Of a stretch of DNA of 64,000 nucleotides, positions 32,219 through 41,185 are shown piece after piece; positions within the stretch are counted from its first letter, which is position 1; each line of letters opens with the position of its first letter. The stretch is taken from positions 558,001 to 622,000 of the forward strand of contig NZ_JACEMU010000004.1 of assembly GCF_013868135.1 (NCBI RefSeq), read 5' to 3'. The notes beneath the pieces are model-generated. The model searched no databases. It was given only the letters and a program-made list of their open reading frames with translations, and was not told the origin of the DNA. A program made the translations under genes and the position numbers. This DNA comes from Paracoccus sp. S1E-3 (GTDB lineage: Bacteria > Pseudomonadota > Alphaproteobacteria > Rhodobacterales > Rhodobacteraceae).

Positions 32219-32869
32219 TCAGCCGCCGGCGATGATGCGGACATAGTTGCGCGTCTCGCGATAGGGGGGGATGCCGCCATATTTCTGCACCGCGCCGGGA
32301 CCCGCGTTATAGGCAGCCAGCGCCAGCCGCCAATCGCCGAACTGGTTGTACATCATCCGCAGATAGCGCGCGCCGCCTTCCAGATTCTGCACCGGATCGC
32401 CGGGATTGACGCCCAGCTTGGCGGCCGTGCCCGGCATCAGCTGCGCCAGACCAAGGGCGCCCTTGTGCGAGCGGGCATTCGGGTTCCAGCCCGATTCCTG
32501 ATTGACCAGGCGCAGGAACAGCGCCTCGGGGATGCCGTATTTGCGCGCCATCGCCTGTGCATGGGGCATATAGGCCGAGCGCCGCCCCGAATAACCCTTG
32601 GTCGAAATGGTCGGCGACAGTTCGATGGTGGTGACGTTGACGACCTGCCGTCCGGTGGGGCGCAGGCGTTTCGACTGCTGATATTGCTTGGCCAGGCGCG
32701 AATCCATCAGCTGCTTCTGACGGTCGAATTGCTGGGCGCGCGATTTGGCGGTTGCCTGCCGCAGGTTCAGACCTTCGGCCGAAGCCGGCAGCGCGAGGCT
32801 TCCCAGAAGGGCGGCCACCACCCCTACTCTGGCAAAAATGCCAAGACCTTTCAGCGCATTACCGACCAT
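32219..32869 (-). CDS. lytic transglycosylase (SLT domain)
   Basis: A secreted or periplasmic peptidoglycan-cleaving enzyme of 216 residues. A signal peptide ends near residue 31 ([13 protein letters not shown]). The C-terminal goose-lysozyme-like domain has the catalytic glutamate E125 in [12 protein letters not shown], then [20 protein letters not shown] and [13 protein letters not shown], all standard SLT motifs. The start at 32869 follows GAGGGA at good spacing; an ATG 57 bases upstream lies beyond a -10-like TATAGT (minus strand, 32904-32909), which supports the later start. Convergent with the SYLF gene, divergent from ssb. Confidence 0.92.
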   Translation of the reverse strand: MVGNALKGLGIFARVGVVAALLGSLALPASAEGLNLRQATAKSRAQQFDRQKQLMDSRLAKQYQQSKRLRPTGRQVVNVTTIELSPTISTKGYSGRRSAYMPHAQAMARKYGIPEALFLRLVNQESGWNPNARSHKGALGLAQLMPGTAAKLGVNPGDPVQNLEGGARYLRMMYNQFGDWRLALAAYNAGPGAVQKYGGIPPYRETRNYVRIIAGG

Positions 32870-33053
32870 GTCCCTCACTCGTGCCTTGTTATCTTTTGTG
32901 TGAACTATACCTGAAATCCTCCGCATCGCCAGCCGCTTTCAGTTTCGGTTCCCTCGCGCGTCAACATCGGCGAGTTTCTGCCTATGCCAAATGGCTTGAA
33001 GCGGGGGTCGCAGGCGCGCTAGACCGTCGCAACTCAATCGTGAAAGGTGCGAC

Positions 33054-33554
33054 ATGGCGGGCTCTGTGAACAAGGTGATCCTGATCGGCAATCTGGGCCA
33101 GGACCCGGAAATCCGGTCCTTCCAGAATGGCGGCAAGGTGGCGAATCTGCGCATAGCAACTTCGGAACAGTGGAAGGACCGCAATTCGGGCGAGCGGCGC
33201 GAGCGCACGGAATGGCACCGCGTTGCGATCATGTCGGAAGGTCTGGTGAATGTGGTCGAGCGTTACCTGAAGAAGGGCATGAAGGTCTATATCGAGGGTC
33301 AGCTGGAGACCCGCAAATGGCAGGACCAGTCGGGGCAGGACCGCTATACCACGGAAATCGTGCTGCGCGGCTTCAACTCGACCCTGCAGATGCTGGACGG
33401 GCGCGGCGAAGGCGGCGGCGGTCAGGGGGGCGGCTCCTCACGCGGGGGCTATGATGCCGGCTACGGTGACGATTACGGCGCGCCCTCGCAGGGCGGCGGC
33501 GGTCAGGGGGGCGGGTCAAGCCGGTCCGACTTCGACGACGAAATCCCGTTCTGA
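33054..33554 (+). CDS. ssb: single-stranded DNA-binding protein
   Basis: Tetrameric SSB that coats single-stranded DNA in replication and repair. The 166-residue protein has the N-terminal OB fold ([19 protein letters not shown] to about residue 115), a glycine-rich linker containing two copies of [11 protein letters not shown], and the conserved acidic tip DDEIPF that recruits partner enzymes. A terminator follows directly. No SOS-type box was seen upstream. Very secure assignment. Confidence 0.97.
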   Translation: MAGSVNKVILIGNLGQDPEIRSFQNGGKVANLRIATSEQWKDRNSGERRERTEWHRVAIMSEGLVNVVERYLKKGMKVYIEGQLETRKWQDQSGQDRYTTEIVLRGFNSTLQMLDGRGEGGGGQGGGSSRGGYDAGYGDDYGAPSQGGGGQGGGSSRSDFDDEIPF

Positions 33555-33558
33555 GCAG

Positions 33559-33585
33559 AAGGCCCGCGCGATGCGGGCCTTTTTC
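33559..33585. terminator. Bidirectional rho-independent terminator after ssb
   Basis: Stem AAGGCCCGC, loop GCGAT, complement GCGGGCCTT, then a T-run. Starts four bases beyond the ssb stop; serves ssb and possibly the convergent aroKB unit. Confidence 0.9.
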
Positions 33586-33589
33586 TTTT

Positions 33590-34690
33590 CTACCGTGATG
33601 CCGCCAGCACCGCCGCCAGATCGGGCCGCGCCACGTCATCGCTGACGAAGGCCTGACCGATCCCCCGCGCCAGCACGAAGCGCAGCCGGCCATCGACGAC
33701 CTTCTTGTCCTGCCCCATCAGCGCGATCAGCGCATCATCATCCGGCAACACGCCCGGCACGTCCGACAGCCGCGCGGGCATTCGCATCGCCGACAGATGG
33801 GCGCCGACGCGCGAGGGGTCTTCCTGACTGCACAGCCCCATCCGCGCCGACAACTCGAATGCCAGCGCGCAGCCGATGGCCACGCCTTCCCCATGCAGCA
33901 GCCGGTCGGAATAGCCGGTGGCCGATTCCAGCGCATGCCCGAAGGTATGACCCAGGTTCAGCAGCGCCCGCTCGCCCTGTTCGGTCTCGTCGCGTTCGAC
34001 GATACCGGCCTTCATGGCGACCGAATGGGCGACGGCATGCAGTCGCGCGTCCATATCGTCGCGCAGGCGGGGGGCGTTGACCTCCAGCCAGGCGAAGAAG
34101 TCGGCATCGCCCAGCAGCCCGTATTTCATCACCTCGCCGTAGCCGGCCAGAAAATCGCGCGGTGTCAGCGTGTCCAGCACGGCGATATCGGCCAGCACCA
34201 GCGTCGGCTGGTGGAACGCGCCGATCAGGTTCTTGCCATGGGACGAGTTGATGCCGGTCTTGCCGCCGACGCTGCTGTCCACCTGTGCCAGAAGCGAGGT
34301 CGGCATCTGCACGAAACGCACCCCCCGCCGCAGGATCGCCGCCGCGAAGCCGACCAGATCGCCGATCACCCCGCCGCCAAGGGCCACCACGATATCGCGC
34401 CGCTCGATCTTCTGTTCCAGCAGCCATTCGACGGTGCGGGTCAGATGCGGCCAGGATTTCGTGCCCTCACCGGCAGGCAGCACCAGCACTTCGGAGGAGA
34501 TTCCTTCGCCCCCAAGCGCCGCCTGCAGCGCCTGCAGGTGCAGGGCGGCGACGTTTTCGTCAGTGACGATGGCTACGCGGGGACGGCCCAGAAAGGGCGC
34601 GATCTCGGCACCCGCGCGCCCGATCAGGCCGGGACCGATGCGCACATCATAGGCGCGATCGCCCAAGGGAACGTGGACGGTGCGGGTCAT
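33590..34690 (-). CDS. aroB: 3-dehydroquinate synthase
   Basis: NAD- and metal-dependent cyclase making 3-dehydroquinate from DAHP, second step of the shikimate pathway. The 366-residue protein has GGGVIGDLVGFAAAILRRG near residues 104-122, the metal-binding histidines in LNLGHTFGHALE near 250-261, and the KTGINSSHGKNLIGAFHQP block. The start at 34690 (MTRTVHVPLGD) overlaps the aroK stop by four bases (ATGA); the frame stays open upstream inside aroK but that part is a shadow. Operon aroK-aroB. Confidence 0.96.
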   Translation of the reverse strand: MTRTVHVPLGDRAYDVRIGPGLIGRAGAEIAPFLGRPRVAIVTDENVAALHLQALQAALGGEGISSEVLVLPAGEGTKSWPHLTRTVEWLLEQKIERRDIVVALGGGVIGDLVGFAAAILRRGVRFVQMPTSLLAQVDSSVGGKTGINSSHGKNLIGAFHQPTLVLADIAVLDTLTPRDFLAGYGEVMKYGLLGDADFFAWLEVNAPRLRDDMDARLHAVAHSVAMKAGIVERDETEQGERALLNLGHTFGHALESATGYSDRLLHGEGVAIGCALAFELSARMGLCSQEDPSRVGAHLSAMRMPARLSDVPGVLPDDDALIALMGQDKKVVDGRLRFVLARGIGQAFVSDDVARPDLAAVLAASR

Positions 34691-35223
34691 TTTTCCTCCA
34701 GAAAGGCGGGGCGGCCGGCGCGGATCGCGGCGATCACGCGGCGGGCCATGGTCTCGATATCGGATTCGGCGTCGGTGGATACATGCAGATCGGCGCGGGC
34801 ATAGACGGGCCGGCGCGCCTCCAGCAAGGCGGCCAGCGTCTCGCGCGGGGCGGCGGTCATCAGCAGCGGCCGGGTCGGGCGCTGGCGCACCCGCGCCCAC
34901 AGTGTCTCCAGCGTCGCATCCAGCCAGACCGAGATGCCCGCCGCGCGGATCAGCGCCCGGTTCTGCGGCTGGACCCAGGCCCCGCCCCCGGTCGAGATAA
35001 CGCCGCGCGGCCCTTCCAGCAGACGGGCCAGCACCACCGATTCGCGGTCGCGGAAAAACGCCTCGCCGTCGCGGGCGAAGATTTCGGGAATCGACATGGC
35101 GGCGGCGCGTTCGATCTCGGCATCGGTATCGCTGAAGGCGACCCCCAGCTGGCGGGCGATTTCCTGCCCCACGGCGGTTTTTCCTACCCCCATCATGCCG
35201 ACAAGCGCAATCTGGCCCTGCAT
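34687..35223 (-). CDS. aroK: shikimate kinase
   Basis: Phosphorylates shikimate at O3 with ATP in chorismate synthesis. The 178-residue protein has the P-loop GMMGVGKT at 9-16, the shikimate-binding DTDAEIERAA stretch (about 32-41), RESVVLARLL and the VISTGGGAWV motif near 74-83. Length is normal. Start ATG at 35223, stop overlapping aroB by four bases. Divergent from the small membrane-protein gene at 35.3 kb. Confidence 0.95.
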   Translation of the reverse strand: MQGQIALVGMMGVGKTAVGQEIARQLGVAFSDTDAEIERAAAMSIPEIFARDGEAFFRDRESVVLARLLEGPRGVISTGGGAWVQPQNRALIRAAGISVWLDATLETLWARVRQRPTRPLLMTAAPRETLAALLEARRPVYARADLHVSTDAESDIETMARRVIAAIRAGRPAFLEEK

Positions 35224-35333
35224 TTGCGATCCTTCTCAATTCCTTCCGTCAATGGCGTGATCTTTCCCGAAAGGCCAGTTATAAAGCGGCAAAACCGGCC
35301 GAAAGACCGGACGAGGCAGCGGTGAAAGGGCAG

Positions 35334-35600
35334 ATGATGCGGTTGCTGAAGATTCTGGTGGTGGTGGTCATCCTGGCGTTCGTGGCTTTGGCCGGATACG
35401 CCTATCTGGGCGATATGGGACCGCGTCAGCAGGAAATGCGCAAGCCGGTCCGGCTGGAGACCGGCACCGCAGCCCCGGCCGATCCCATCGTGATCCCCCA
35501 CGCCGGAGGCGCGTCTGCGACCGCTGCCGAAACAGCCGCCGACACCGCGCCCGCGGACGACACAGCGCCCGAGCAGGCCGACCCGAATGCGCTGGATTGA
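35334..35600 (+). CDS. small single-pass membrane protein, unknown function
   Basis: An 88-residue protein with one N-terminal hydrophobic helix (LLKILVVVVILAFVALAGYAYLG), then a polar region with Pro, Ala, Thr and acidic residues that looks disordered and probably sits in the periplasm. The start is uncertain: ATGs at 35334 and 35337 follow AAAGGG, and a GTG at 35322 follows GAGG. The end overlaps the next gene by 14 bases, implying a shared message. I do not recognise a named family; small anchors of this type before the next gene seem conserved in Rhodobacterales. Confidence 0.7.
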   Translation: MMRLLKILVVVVILAFVALAGYAYLGDMGPRQQEMRKPVRLETGTAAPADPIVIPHAGGASATAAETAADTAPADDTAPEQADPNALD

Positions 35601-37188
35601 TTGCAGATCACGGCTGGCGGGGCTGGGTCTTGGCCTGGCGCTGATCGCCTCGGGCGCGGCGGCGCAGGGGCCGCTTTCCGCCAATGACTGGCTGAAGGGC
35701 AAATCCGATGCGCCCGCCAGTTCCAGCGCCTGGCGTCCCGGTGACCCGGTGCCCCCGGATGCCGCACGACTGCGGCCCACGCGGCCGCCGGTGCGCGCAC
35801 AGCGGGGCGAGATCGCCTCGACCGCCTCGGCGGTGCCGATCGGCGTCAGCCGGTTGGGTGCGGCCAATTCCGACGGGGCGGGCGTGATCTCGGCCCGGCA
35901 GGCGGGACTTCCCGAGAATTTCTGGGACGGCACCGATCTCGACACCGCCGTCCGGCTGCTGCGCGCCAGCCCCACATTGCCGGCCCTGGACCAGATCGCC
36001 CGCCGGGTGATCGAGGCGCAGTTGCCGCCCCCCTTGATCCCGTCCGAGGATCAGGTGGGTGCATTCTTCCTGGCCCGCGTGGACCAGCTGATCGCCGATG
36101 GCGCGCTGCCCTCGGCGCGGGTGCTGCTGCAGGGCGCGGGGCCGAACAACGCCGCCACCTTCCAGCGCCTGTTCGATCTGTCGCTGCTGCTGGGGGGCGA
36201 GCGCGAAGTCTGCAACCGCATGAACACCGCCCCTGGCATCGCCACCGGTCCGGCGGCGCGGATCTTCTGTCTGGCGCAGTCGGGCGACTGGTCGGGGGCG
36301 GCGACCGTCTTCACCGGCGCCGGCAAGCTCGGCCTGATCGAGCCGCATCAGGCCGAGCTGCTGTCGCATTATCTGGACGATTCCACCACCGATGGCAGTA
36401 CGCCGGTGCTGCCGCATGATCCGATGACGCCCCTGTCCTTCCGCCTGCACGAGGCGATTGGCCAGCCGCTGCCCACGAGCGAGCTGCCCTTGCAATATGC
36501 CTGGGCCGATCTGGACGAACGTTCCGGCTGGAAGGCCCAGCTGGAAGCCGCCGAGCGGCTGGCCCGCGCCGGGGTCCTGCCGGGCGCCAGTCTGGGTCAG
36601 TTTTACTCGGCGCAAAGCCCGGCGGCTTCAGGCGGGGTCTGGGAACGCGCGGCGGCGGTGCAGGCGCTGGATGCGGCGCTCGCGACCGGCGATCCGGCCC
36701 GGATCGCGCCTGCGCTGATCCTGGCCTTCCAGCGGATGGAGGGCGCCGGGCTGCGCGACGCCTTCGCGACCATGTTCGCCGACCGGCTCGCCCCCGACAC
36801 GCTGCCCGGTGACGCCGGGCGACTGGCGCTCTGGCTGCGGCTGTGGGCCGGCCAGACCGAGGTGGCCAAAGCCCCGCCCGAGGCGCTGGATCAGGCGCTG
36901 CTGGCGCTTGCCAGCGGCGGCCAGCCCGCGCCGCTGTCACCCGCGCTCGGCGCGCTTGCCCCGATCTTCGCCGCCGATCTGCCGCCCGAGCCCGATCCCG
37001 CCGACGGGATCGCGCTGGCGCCGGCGCTTTATGGCGCGCTTGCCGATGCCGATGCGGGCATTCAGGGCGATGTCACCCGCGCCGCGCGCGGCGTCCAGAC
37101 GCTGCGCCAGCTGGGGCTGATCGCCGATGCCCGCCGCATCGCCACCCAGATCGCACTGGATCCCTTGATGAAAGGTGCCATCCAGTGA
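35587..37188 (+). CDS. secreted protein of unknown function
   Basis: A 533-residue protein with a signal peptide (hydrophobic 10-24, likely cleavage after SGAAA at residue 26). The mature part is rich in Ala, Leu and Pro, predicted largely helical, with two cysteines in EREVCNRMNTAPG and RIFCLAQSG that could form a disulfide, and repeated short helices reminiscent of TPR or Sel1-like solenoids, though no repeat is clear enough to name. It overlaps the small membrane protein upstream by 14 bases and xerD downstream by four, so the three genes are one unit. No function is assigned. Confidence 0.75.
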   Translation: MRWIDCRSRLAGLGLGLALIASGAAAQGPLSANDWLKGKSDAPASSSAWRPGDPVPPDAARLRPTRPPVRAQRGEIASTASAVPIGVSRLGAANSDGAGVISARQAGLPENFWDGTDLDTAVRLLRASPTLPALDQIARRVIEAQLPPPLIPSEDQVGAFFLARVDQLIADGALPSARVLLQGAGPNNAATFQRLFDLSLLLGGEREVCNRMNTAPGIATGPAARIFCLAQSGDWSGAATVFTGAGKLGLIEPHQAELLSHYLDDSTTDGSTPVLPHDPMTPLSFRLHEAIGQPLPTSELPLQYAWADLDERSGWKAQLEAAERLARAGVLPGASLGQFYSAQSPAASGGVWERAAAVQALDAALATGDPARIAPALILAFQRMEGAGLRDAFATMFADRLAPDTLPGDAGRLALWLRLWAGQTEVAKAPPEALDQALLALASGGQPAPLSPALGALAPIFAADLPPEPDPADGIALAPALYGALADADAGIQGDVTRAARGVQTLRQLGLIADARRIATQIALDPLMKGAIQ

Positions 37189-38120
37189 CCACCCTCACGC
37201 GCATCGCCGCCTTCCTCGACGCGCAAGCGGCCGAGGCGGGCGCGGCGCGCAACACGCTGCTGGCCTATGGCCGCGACCTCCGGGATTTCGCCCTCTGGCT
37301 GGACGCGCAGGGCCTGACGCTGGACAGCGTTTCGCGCGATGACATCACCGCCTATCTGGCCCATTGCGACGCGCAGGGGCTGGCGCGGGCGACGCGGGCG
37401 CGGCGGCTGTCCTCGATCCGGCAGCTGACGCGTTTCGCGCTGGAAGAAGGCTGGCGCGCTGACGATCCCGCCATTCGCCTGACCGGTCCCGGCAAGACCC
37501 AGCGCCTGCCGAAGGTGCTGTCCCAGGCCGAGATCGCCCGGCTGCTCGACGCCGTTCCCCAGACCGGCCGGACCGAGACGGACCGCATCCGCAACCGCTG
37601 CCTTATCGAGCTGCTGTACGCCACCGGGATGCGCGTGAGCGAACTGGTCTCGTTGCCGGTCGCGGCCACGCGGGGCGATCCGCAACTGCTGCTGATCCGC
37701 GGCAAGGGCGGCCGCGAGCGCATGGTGCCCCTGTCCGGCCCGGCGCGCGACGCGCTGCAGGCGTGGCTGGCGATCCGCGACCACGCCCCCAAGGACAGCC
37801 CGCTGGGGCGCTTGATCGCGGGCAAGGGCGGCCGGTTCCTGTTCCCGTCGGGTGCCGCGGCGGGGCATATGCCGCGCAAGGGCATGAATGACCTGATCCG
37901 CGATCTGTCGCTCGCCGCCGGCATCGATCCGGCCCGTGTCACCCCCCATGTCATCCGCCACGCCTTCGCGACCCATCTGCTGGAAGGCGGCGCCGATCTG
38001 CGCGCCATCCAGAGCCTGCTGGGTCATGCGGATCTGTCGACCACCGAAATCTATACCCATGTGCTGGATCAGCGGATGCGCGATCTGGTGTTGAACCATC
38101 ACCCCCTCGCCCGCGTTTGA
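37185..38120 (+). CDS. xerD: tyrosine recombinase XerD
   Basis: Site-specific recombinase that with XerC resolves chromosome dimers at dif during division. The 311-residue protein contains all catalytic residues: R150 (ATGMRVSEL), K174 (RGKGGRERM), H255 and R258 (PHVIRHAFATH), H281 (LGHADLSTT) and the nucleophile Y290 (IYTHV). The start is a GTG at 37185 overlapping the previous stop (GTGA); upstream in-frame sequence is inside the secreted-protein gene. XerD rather than XerC is favoured by residue positions very close to E. coli XerD (R148, H244, Y279) but is not certain. Confidence 0.9.
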   Translation: MTTLTRIAAFLDAQAAEAGAARNTLLAYGRDLRDFALWLDAQGLTLDSVSRDDITAYLAHCDAQGLARATRARRLSSIRQLTRFALEEGWRADDPAIRLTGPGKTQRLPKVLSQAEIARLLDAVPQTGRTETDRIRNRCLIELLYATGMRVSELVSLPVAATRGDPQLLLIRGKGGRERMVPLSGPARDALQAWLAIRDHAPKDSPLGRLIAGKGGRFLFPSGAAAGHMPRKGMNDLIRDLSLAAGIDPARVTPHVIRHAFATHLLEGGADLRAIQSLLGHADLSTTEIYTHVLDQRMRDLVLNHHPLARV

Positions 38121-38125
38121 GCGCC

Positions 38126-39505
38126 ATGCCCATATCCTTTCTGACCGCCGCCCTCGCCCAGACCGCCGATCCGCACACCTCCGCCGGGGGCACGGGGTAT
38201 GGCGCCATGGTTCTCACCTTCGCGCTGGCGATCCTGGTGCTGCTGGTCGGGTCGGCCTTCTTCTCGGCCTCGGAAACCGCGCTGACGGCATCCAGCCGGG
38301 CCAAGCTGCGCAGCCGCGCCGATCGCGGCGAGAAGGGCGCCGAAACCGCGCTGGAGGTGACGCGCGACAGCGACCGGCTGATCGGCGCGATCCTGCTGGG
38401 CAACAACGTGATGAACATCCTTTCGGCCTCGCTGGCAACGGCGCTGTTCACGGCGCTCTGGGGGTCCAAGGGCGTGGCGGTCGCCACCATGGTGATGACC
38501 GTGCTGGTGCTGATCTTCGCCGAGGTGATGCCGAAATCCTATGCCATCGCCAACCCGGAATCGCTGGCCTCGCGCGTGGCCCGGCCGATGAAGCTGGTGA
38601 TGCGGATCCTGTCGCCGATCGTGCTGGTGGTGCGCGCAATCGTGCGGGCGCTGCTGCGCCTGTTCGGGCTGGAAAGCGATCCCAGCAAGAACATGTTTTC
38701 CGTCCACGAGGAAATCGCCGGCGCCCTGACCATCGGTCACGAGACCGGCACGGTGGAAAAGGAAGATCGCGACCGCCTGCTGGGGGCGCTGGAACTCGGC
38801 AACCGGACGGTGGACGAGATCATGAAGCACCGCTCGGAAATCCAGATGATCGACGCTGACCTGCCGCCGGCCACGATCCTCGATCAGGTGCTCAGCAGTC
38901 CGCATACCCGCCTGCCCGTCTACAAGGGCGAGCGCGAGAATGTCGTCGGCGTCATCCATGCCAAGGACGTTCTGCGCGCGATCCACAAATCCGCCTATGA
39001 CAACAAGGGTGACCCGGCCGATGCGGTGCGCGATTTCGACGTGATGTCGGTGGCGATGAAGCCCTATTTCGTGCCCGACACCACCGCGCTAGACGAACAG
39101 ATGCGCGAATTCCTGAAGCGCCGGGTGCATTTCGCCCTTGTCGTCGACGAATATGGCGCGCTGCGCGGGCTGATCACGCTGGAAGACATCATCGAGGAAA
39201 TCGTGGGCGAGATCGCCGACGAACACGATACCGAGGCCAAGCCCGACCTGAAGCCCGGCCCGAACGGCGATTATCTGGTCGACGGCTCGATGACCATCCG
39301 CGATCTGAACCGCGCGCTGGATTGGCACCTGCCCGATGACGAGGCCAACACTGTCGCCGGGCTGGTCATCCACATGGCCCAGTCGATCCCCGCGCAGGGC
39401 CAGGTGTTTTCCTTCCACGGCTATCGTTTCGAGGTGGTCACCCGGAAGGACAACCGCATCACCAAGCTGCGTATCCGGCCGCTGGCCGCGCCCGCCTCAG
39501 ATTGA
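38126..39505 (+). CDS. CNNM/CBS-domain membrane protein (HlyC/CorC-like)
   Basis: A 459-residue inner-membrane protein. The N-terminal CNNM (DUF21) transporter domain has four hydrophobic segments (FALAILVLLVGSAFFSASET onward), followed by two CBS domains (about residues 215-345, DEIMKHRSEIQMID and DEYGALRGLITLEDIIEEIVG) and a C-terminal CorC_HlyC domain (DYLVDGSMTIRDLNRAL). Family members are linked to magnesium or cobalt efflux; hemolysin labels are historical. The ATG at 38126 is chosen over an in-frame TTG at 38117. It begins five bases after xerD and its end overlaps the convergent next gene by nine bases. Confidence 0.92.
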   Translation: MPISFLTAALAQTADPHTSAGGTGYGAMVLTFALAILVLLVGSAFFSASETALTASSRAKLRSRADRGEKGAETALEVTRDSDRLIGAILLGNNVMNILSASLATALFTALWGSKGVAVATMVMTVLVLIFAEVMPKSYAIANPESLASRVARPMKLVMRILSPIVLVVRAIVRALLRLFGLESDPSKNMFSVHEEIAGALTIGHETGTVEKEDRDRLLGALELGNRTVDEIMKHRSEIQMIDADLPPATILDQVLSSPHTRLPVYKGERENVVGVIHAKDVLRAIHKSAYDNKGDPADAVRDFDVMSVAMKPYFVPDTTALDEQMREFLKRRVHFALVVDEYGALRGLITLEDIIEEIVGEIADEHDTEAKPDLKPGPNGDYLVDGSMTIRDLNRALDWHLPDDEANTVAGLVIHMAQSIPAQGQVFSFHGYRFEVVTRKDNRITKLRIRPLAAPASD

Positions 39506-41161
39506 GGCGATCCGCGCCGCCAGCGCCGGGCTTCGCCGCAGCGCATCGCTGAACAGCTGCTCGCGGCGCTGATAGAGGTCGAGATACCAGTCCCGACGTG
39601 CGGCCACCTGCCAGGCCATCATCCGCGCGCCCGCCACCTCGGCCCAGGCGGTGGCCGCGACGCGGTTGCGCCGGTCAGGGTCGCGGCCCAGTTCGGTCAG
39701 CAGGCGCGGCCAATCCGCATCCGCGCGCGCCAGAAATCCGTTCTCACCGTCGCGGATGGTCTGGGCATAGACCGGGGGCGAGGCGATAGCCACGGCGCTG
39801 CGGCTGGCGGCCTCGACCCATTTCACGTCGGATTTTCCCAGCTCCTCGGGCAGGCCTTCCAGCGGCATCAGCGCGATATCCGCCTGCCCCATCAGGGCCA
39901 GATAATCGCGATAGGGCAGCAGCTGGTGGAAGCGTTTGCGGTCGGTCGGCAGGGCGTCGAAGAAGGTCCGGTCGAACACCACATCGAATTCCAGATCCGG
40001 CAGCGCGTTGATCGCCGGGCCGAACAAAGCGGCGGTTTCCGCCGTCCGGGTCCGGTGCAGCGCCGCGAACAGGACGCGCAGCGGGCCGGCCGCATGGCTG
40101 CGCAGCGGCGGCAGATCCTCGGCCGTATTGGCAAAGATCGCGACCTCGGCATTCACGCGTCCGAACTGCGCCGCCAGCGCCGGGGTCGAGGTCTGGATCG
40201 CATGGGCCAGCGACATGTTGTGGTCGTAGATCGAGGGCACGTCGGCGCGCGGGATGACCCGCGCCACCAGCGAGGGATCGTCGTCGTATTCGACCACCAC
40301 CACGATGCCCTGCCGCTGGCAGCGGGCAACATAATCCAGCATGCGCTCGGGGTCTGACACCCGTGGCCGCTGCACGACGACGACACCGCCCCGCGCGCCC
40401 ATTTCGGGCATGGTCAGGACCTTGCGGCTGGTGGTGACATGCAGCAACAGTTCGGCGGTCAGCGCTTCGGCGGGGATGCGGGTACGCACGTCCATCCCGA
40501 GCGCCAGTTCCATCAGGTGCAGGTTCAGCGGACTGCCGGGATCGGGCGGCTGCATGGCCGAGATCACGAAGTGACTGGCGGTGACGCGCTGGCGCAGCCT
40601 CTCCGCATCGAGACCGGTCGCCTGCCCCAGCTGTTCCAGCGCGCCGAGCCAGGTTGCGGCCTCGGACGTTCCGCTCTCGGGCCGGCGTGCGCGGATCCGG
40701 CGCAGGACAAAGCCCGCATCGGCGATCAGCGCCTGAAATTCGTCCTGAGCAAGTCCCGCTTCACCGCCCCCCTGCCCCCCGATCACGCCCGCGACACGGG
40801 GCCAATAGGCCTGGTTGGCGCAGCTTGCGACCAGCGAACCGCCGGGGCGCATCAACTTGCGCAGGCGGCGCAACAGACCGCGCGGATCGCGCAGCCGGCC
40901 CAGCGTCCCGTCCAGCACCACCAGATCATAGCCCTGCCCGGCCGCCAGCCGCGCCCGGTCCAGCCGGCCCGGATCGCCGGTCACGAAGCGGTCGAAGCCG
41001 GGGATCTCGACCGGTCCCACCCCGGTCAGCCGGGCAGCGGGATTGCGGCGGCGGTAGGCTTCGGCCAGATCGCCGCTGCCGGCGATCAGCACCTCGCGGG
41101 CCGAAAGCGGCATCAGCGCCAAGAGTTCAGGAATAAAGCCGCGCGCCGTGTCGCCGGGCAT
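39497..41161 (-). CDS. fused methyltransferase / glycosyltransferase
   Basis: A 554-residue protein with two parts. Residues about 1-200 resemble a SAM-dependent methyltransferase: a glycine-rich strand (REVLIAGSGDLAEAYRR) and LVVLDGTLGRLRDPRGLLRR, then the LRKLMRPGGSLVASC post-motif. Residues about 225-554 resemble a GT-B glycosyltransferase of the family 1/4 type: VVVVEYDDDPSLVARVI, then PLRVLFAALHRTRTAETAAL and the C-terminal EELGKSDVKWVEAASRSAVAIAS nucleotide-sugar region. Such fusions occur in surface polysaccharide gene sets but none is adjacent. The ATG at 41161 is chosen; a GTG six bases upstream is an alternative. Confidence 0.78.
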   Translation of the reverse strand: MPGDTARGFIPELLALMPLSAREVLIAGSGDLAEAYRRRNPAARLTGVGPVEIPGFDRFVTGDPGRLDRARLAAGQGYDLVVLDGTLGRLRDPRGLLRRLRKLMRPGGSLVASCANQAYWPRVAGVIGGQGGGEAGLAQDEFQALIADAGFVLRRIRARRPESGTSEAATWLGALEQLGQATGLDAERLRQRVTASHFVISAMQPPDPGSPLNLHLMELALGMDVRTRIPAEALTAELLLHVTTSRKVLTMPEMGARGGVVVVQRPRVSDPERMLDYVARCQRQGIVVVVEYDDDPSLVARVIPRADVPSIYDHNMSLAHAIQTSTPALAAQFGRVNAEVAIFANTAEDLPPLRSHAAGPLRVLFAALHRTRTAETAALFGPAINALPDLEFDVVFDRTFFDALPTDRKRFHQLLPYRDYLALMGQADIALMPLEGLPEELGKSDVKWVEAASRSAVAIASPPVYAQTIRDGENGFLARADADWPRLLTELGRDPDRRNRVAATAWAEVAGARMMAWQVAARRDWYLDLYQRREQLFSDALRRSPALAARIASI

Positions 41162-41185
41162 GAGCACCTCGCCTTGTCCGGCCGG

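Noticed and set aside
37185..38120. Tyrosine recombinase as a phage or integron integrase
   Set aside because: Length, catalytic residue positions and housekeeping context match XerD, and no attachment sites or mobile genes flank it.
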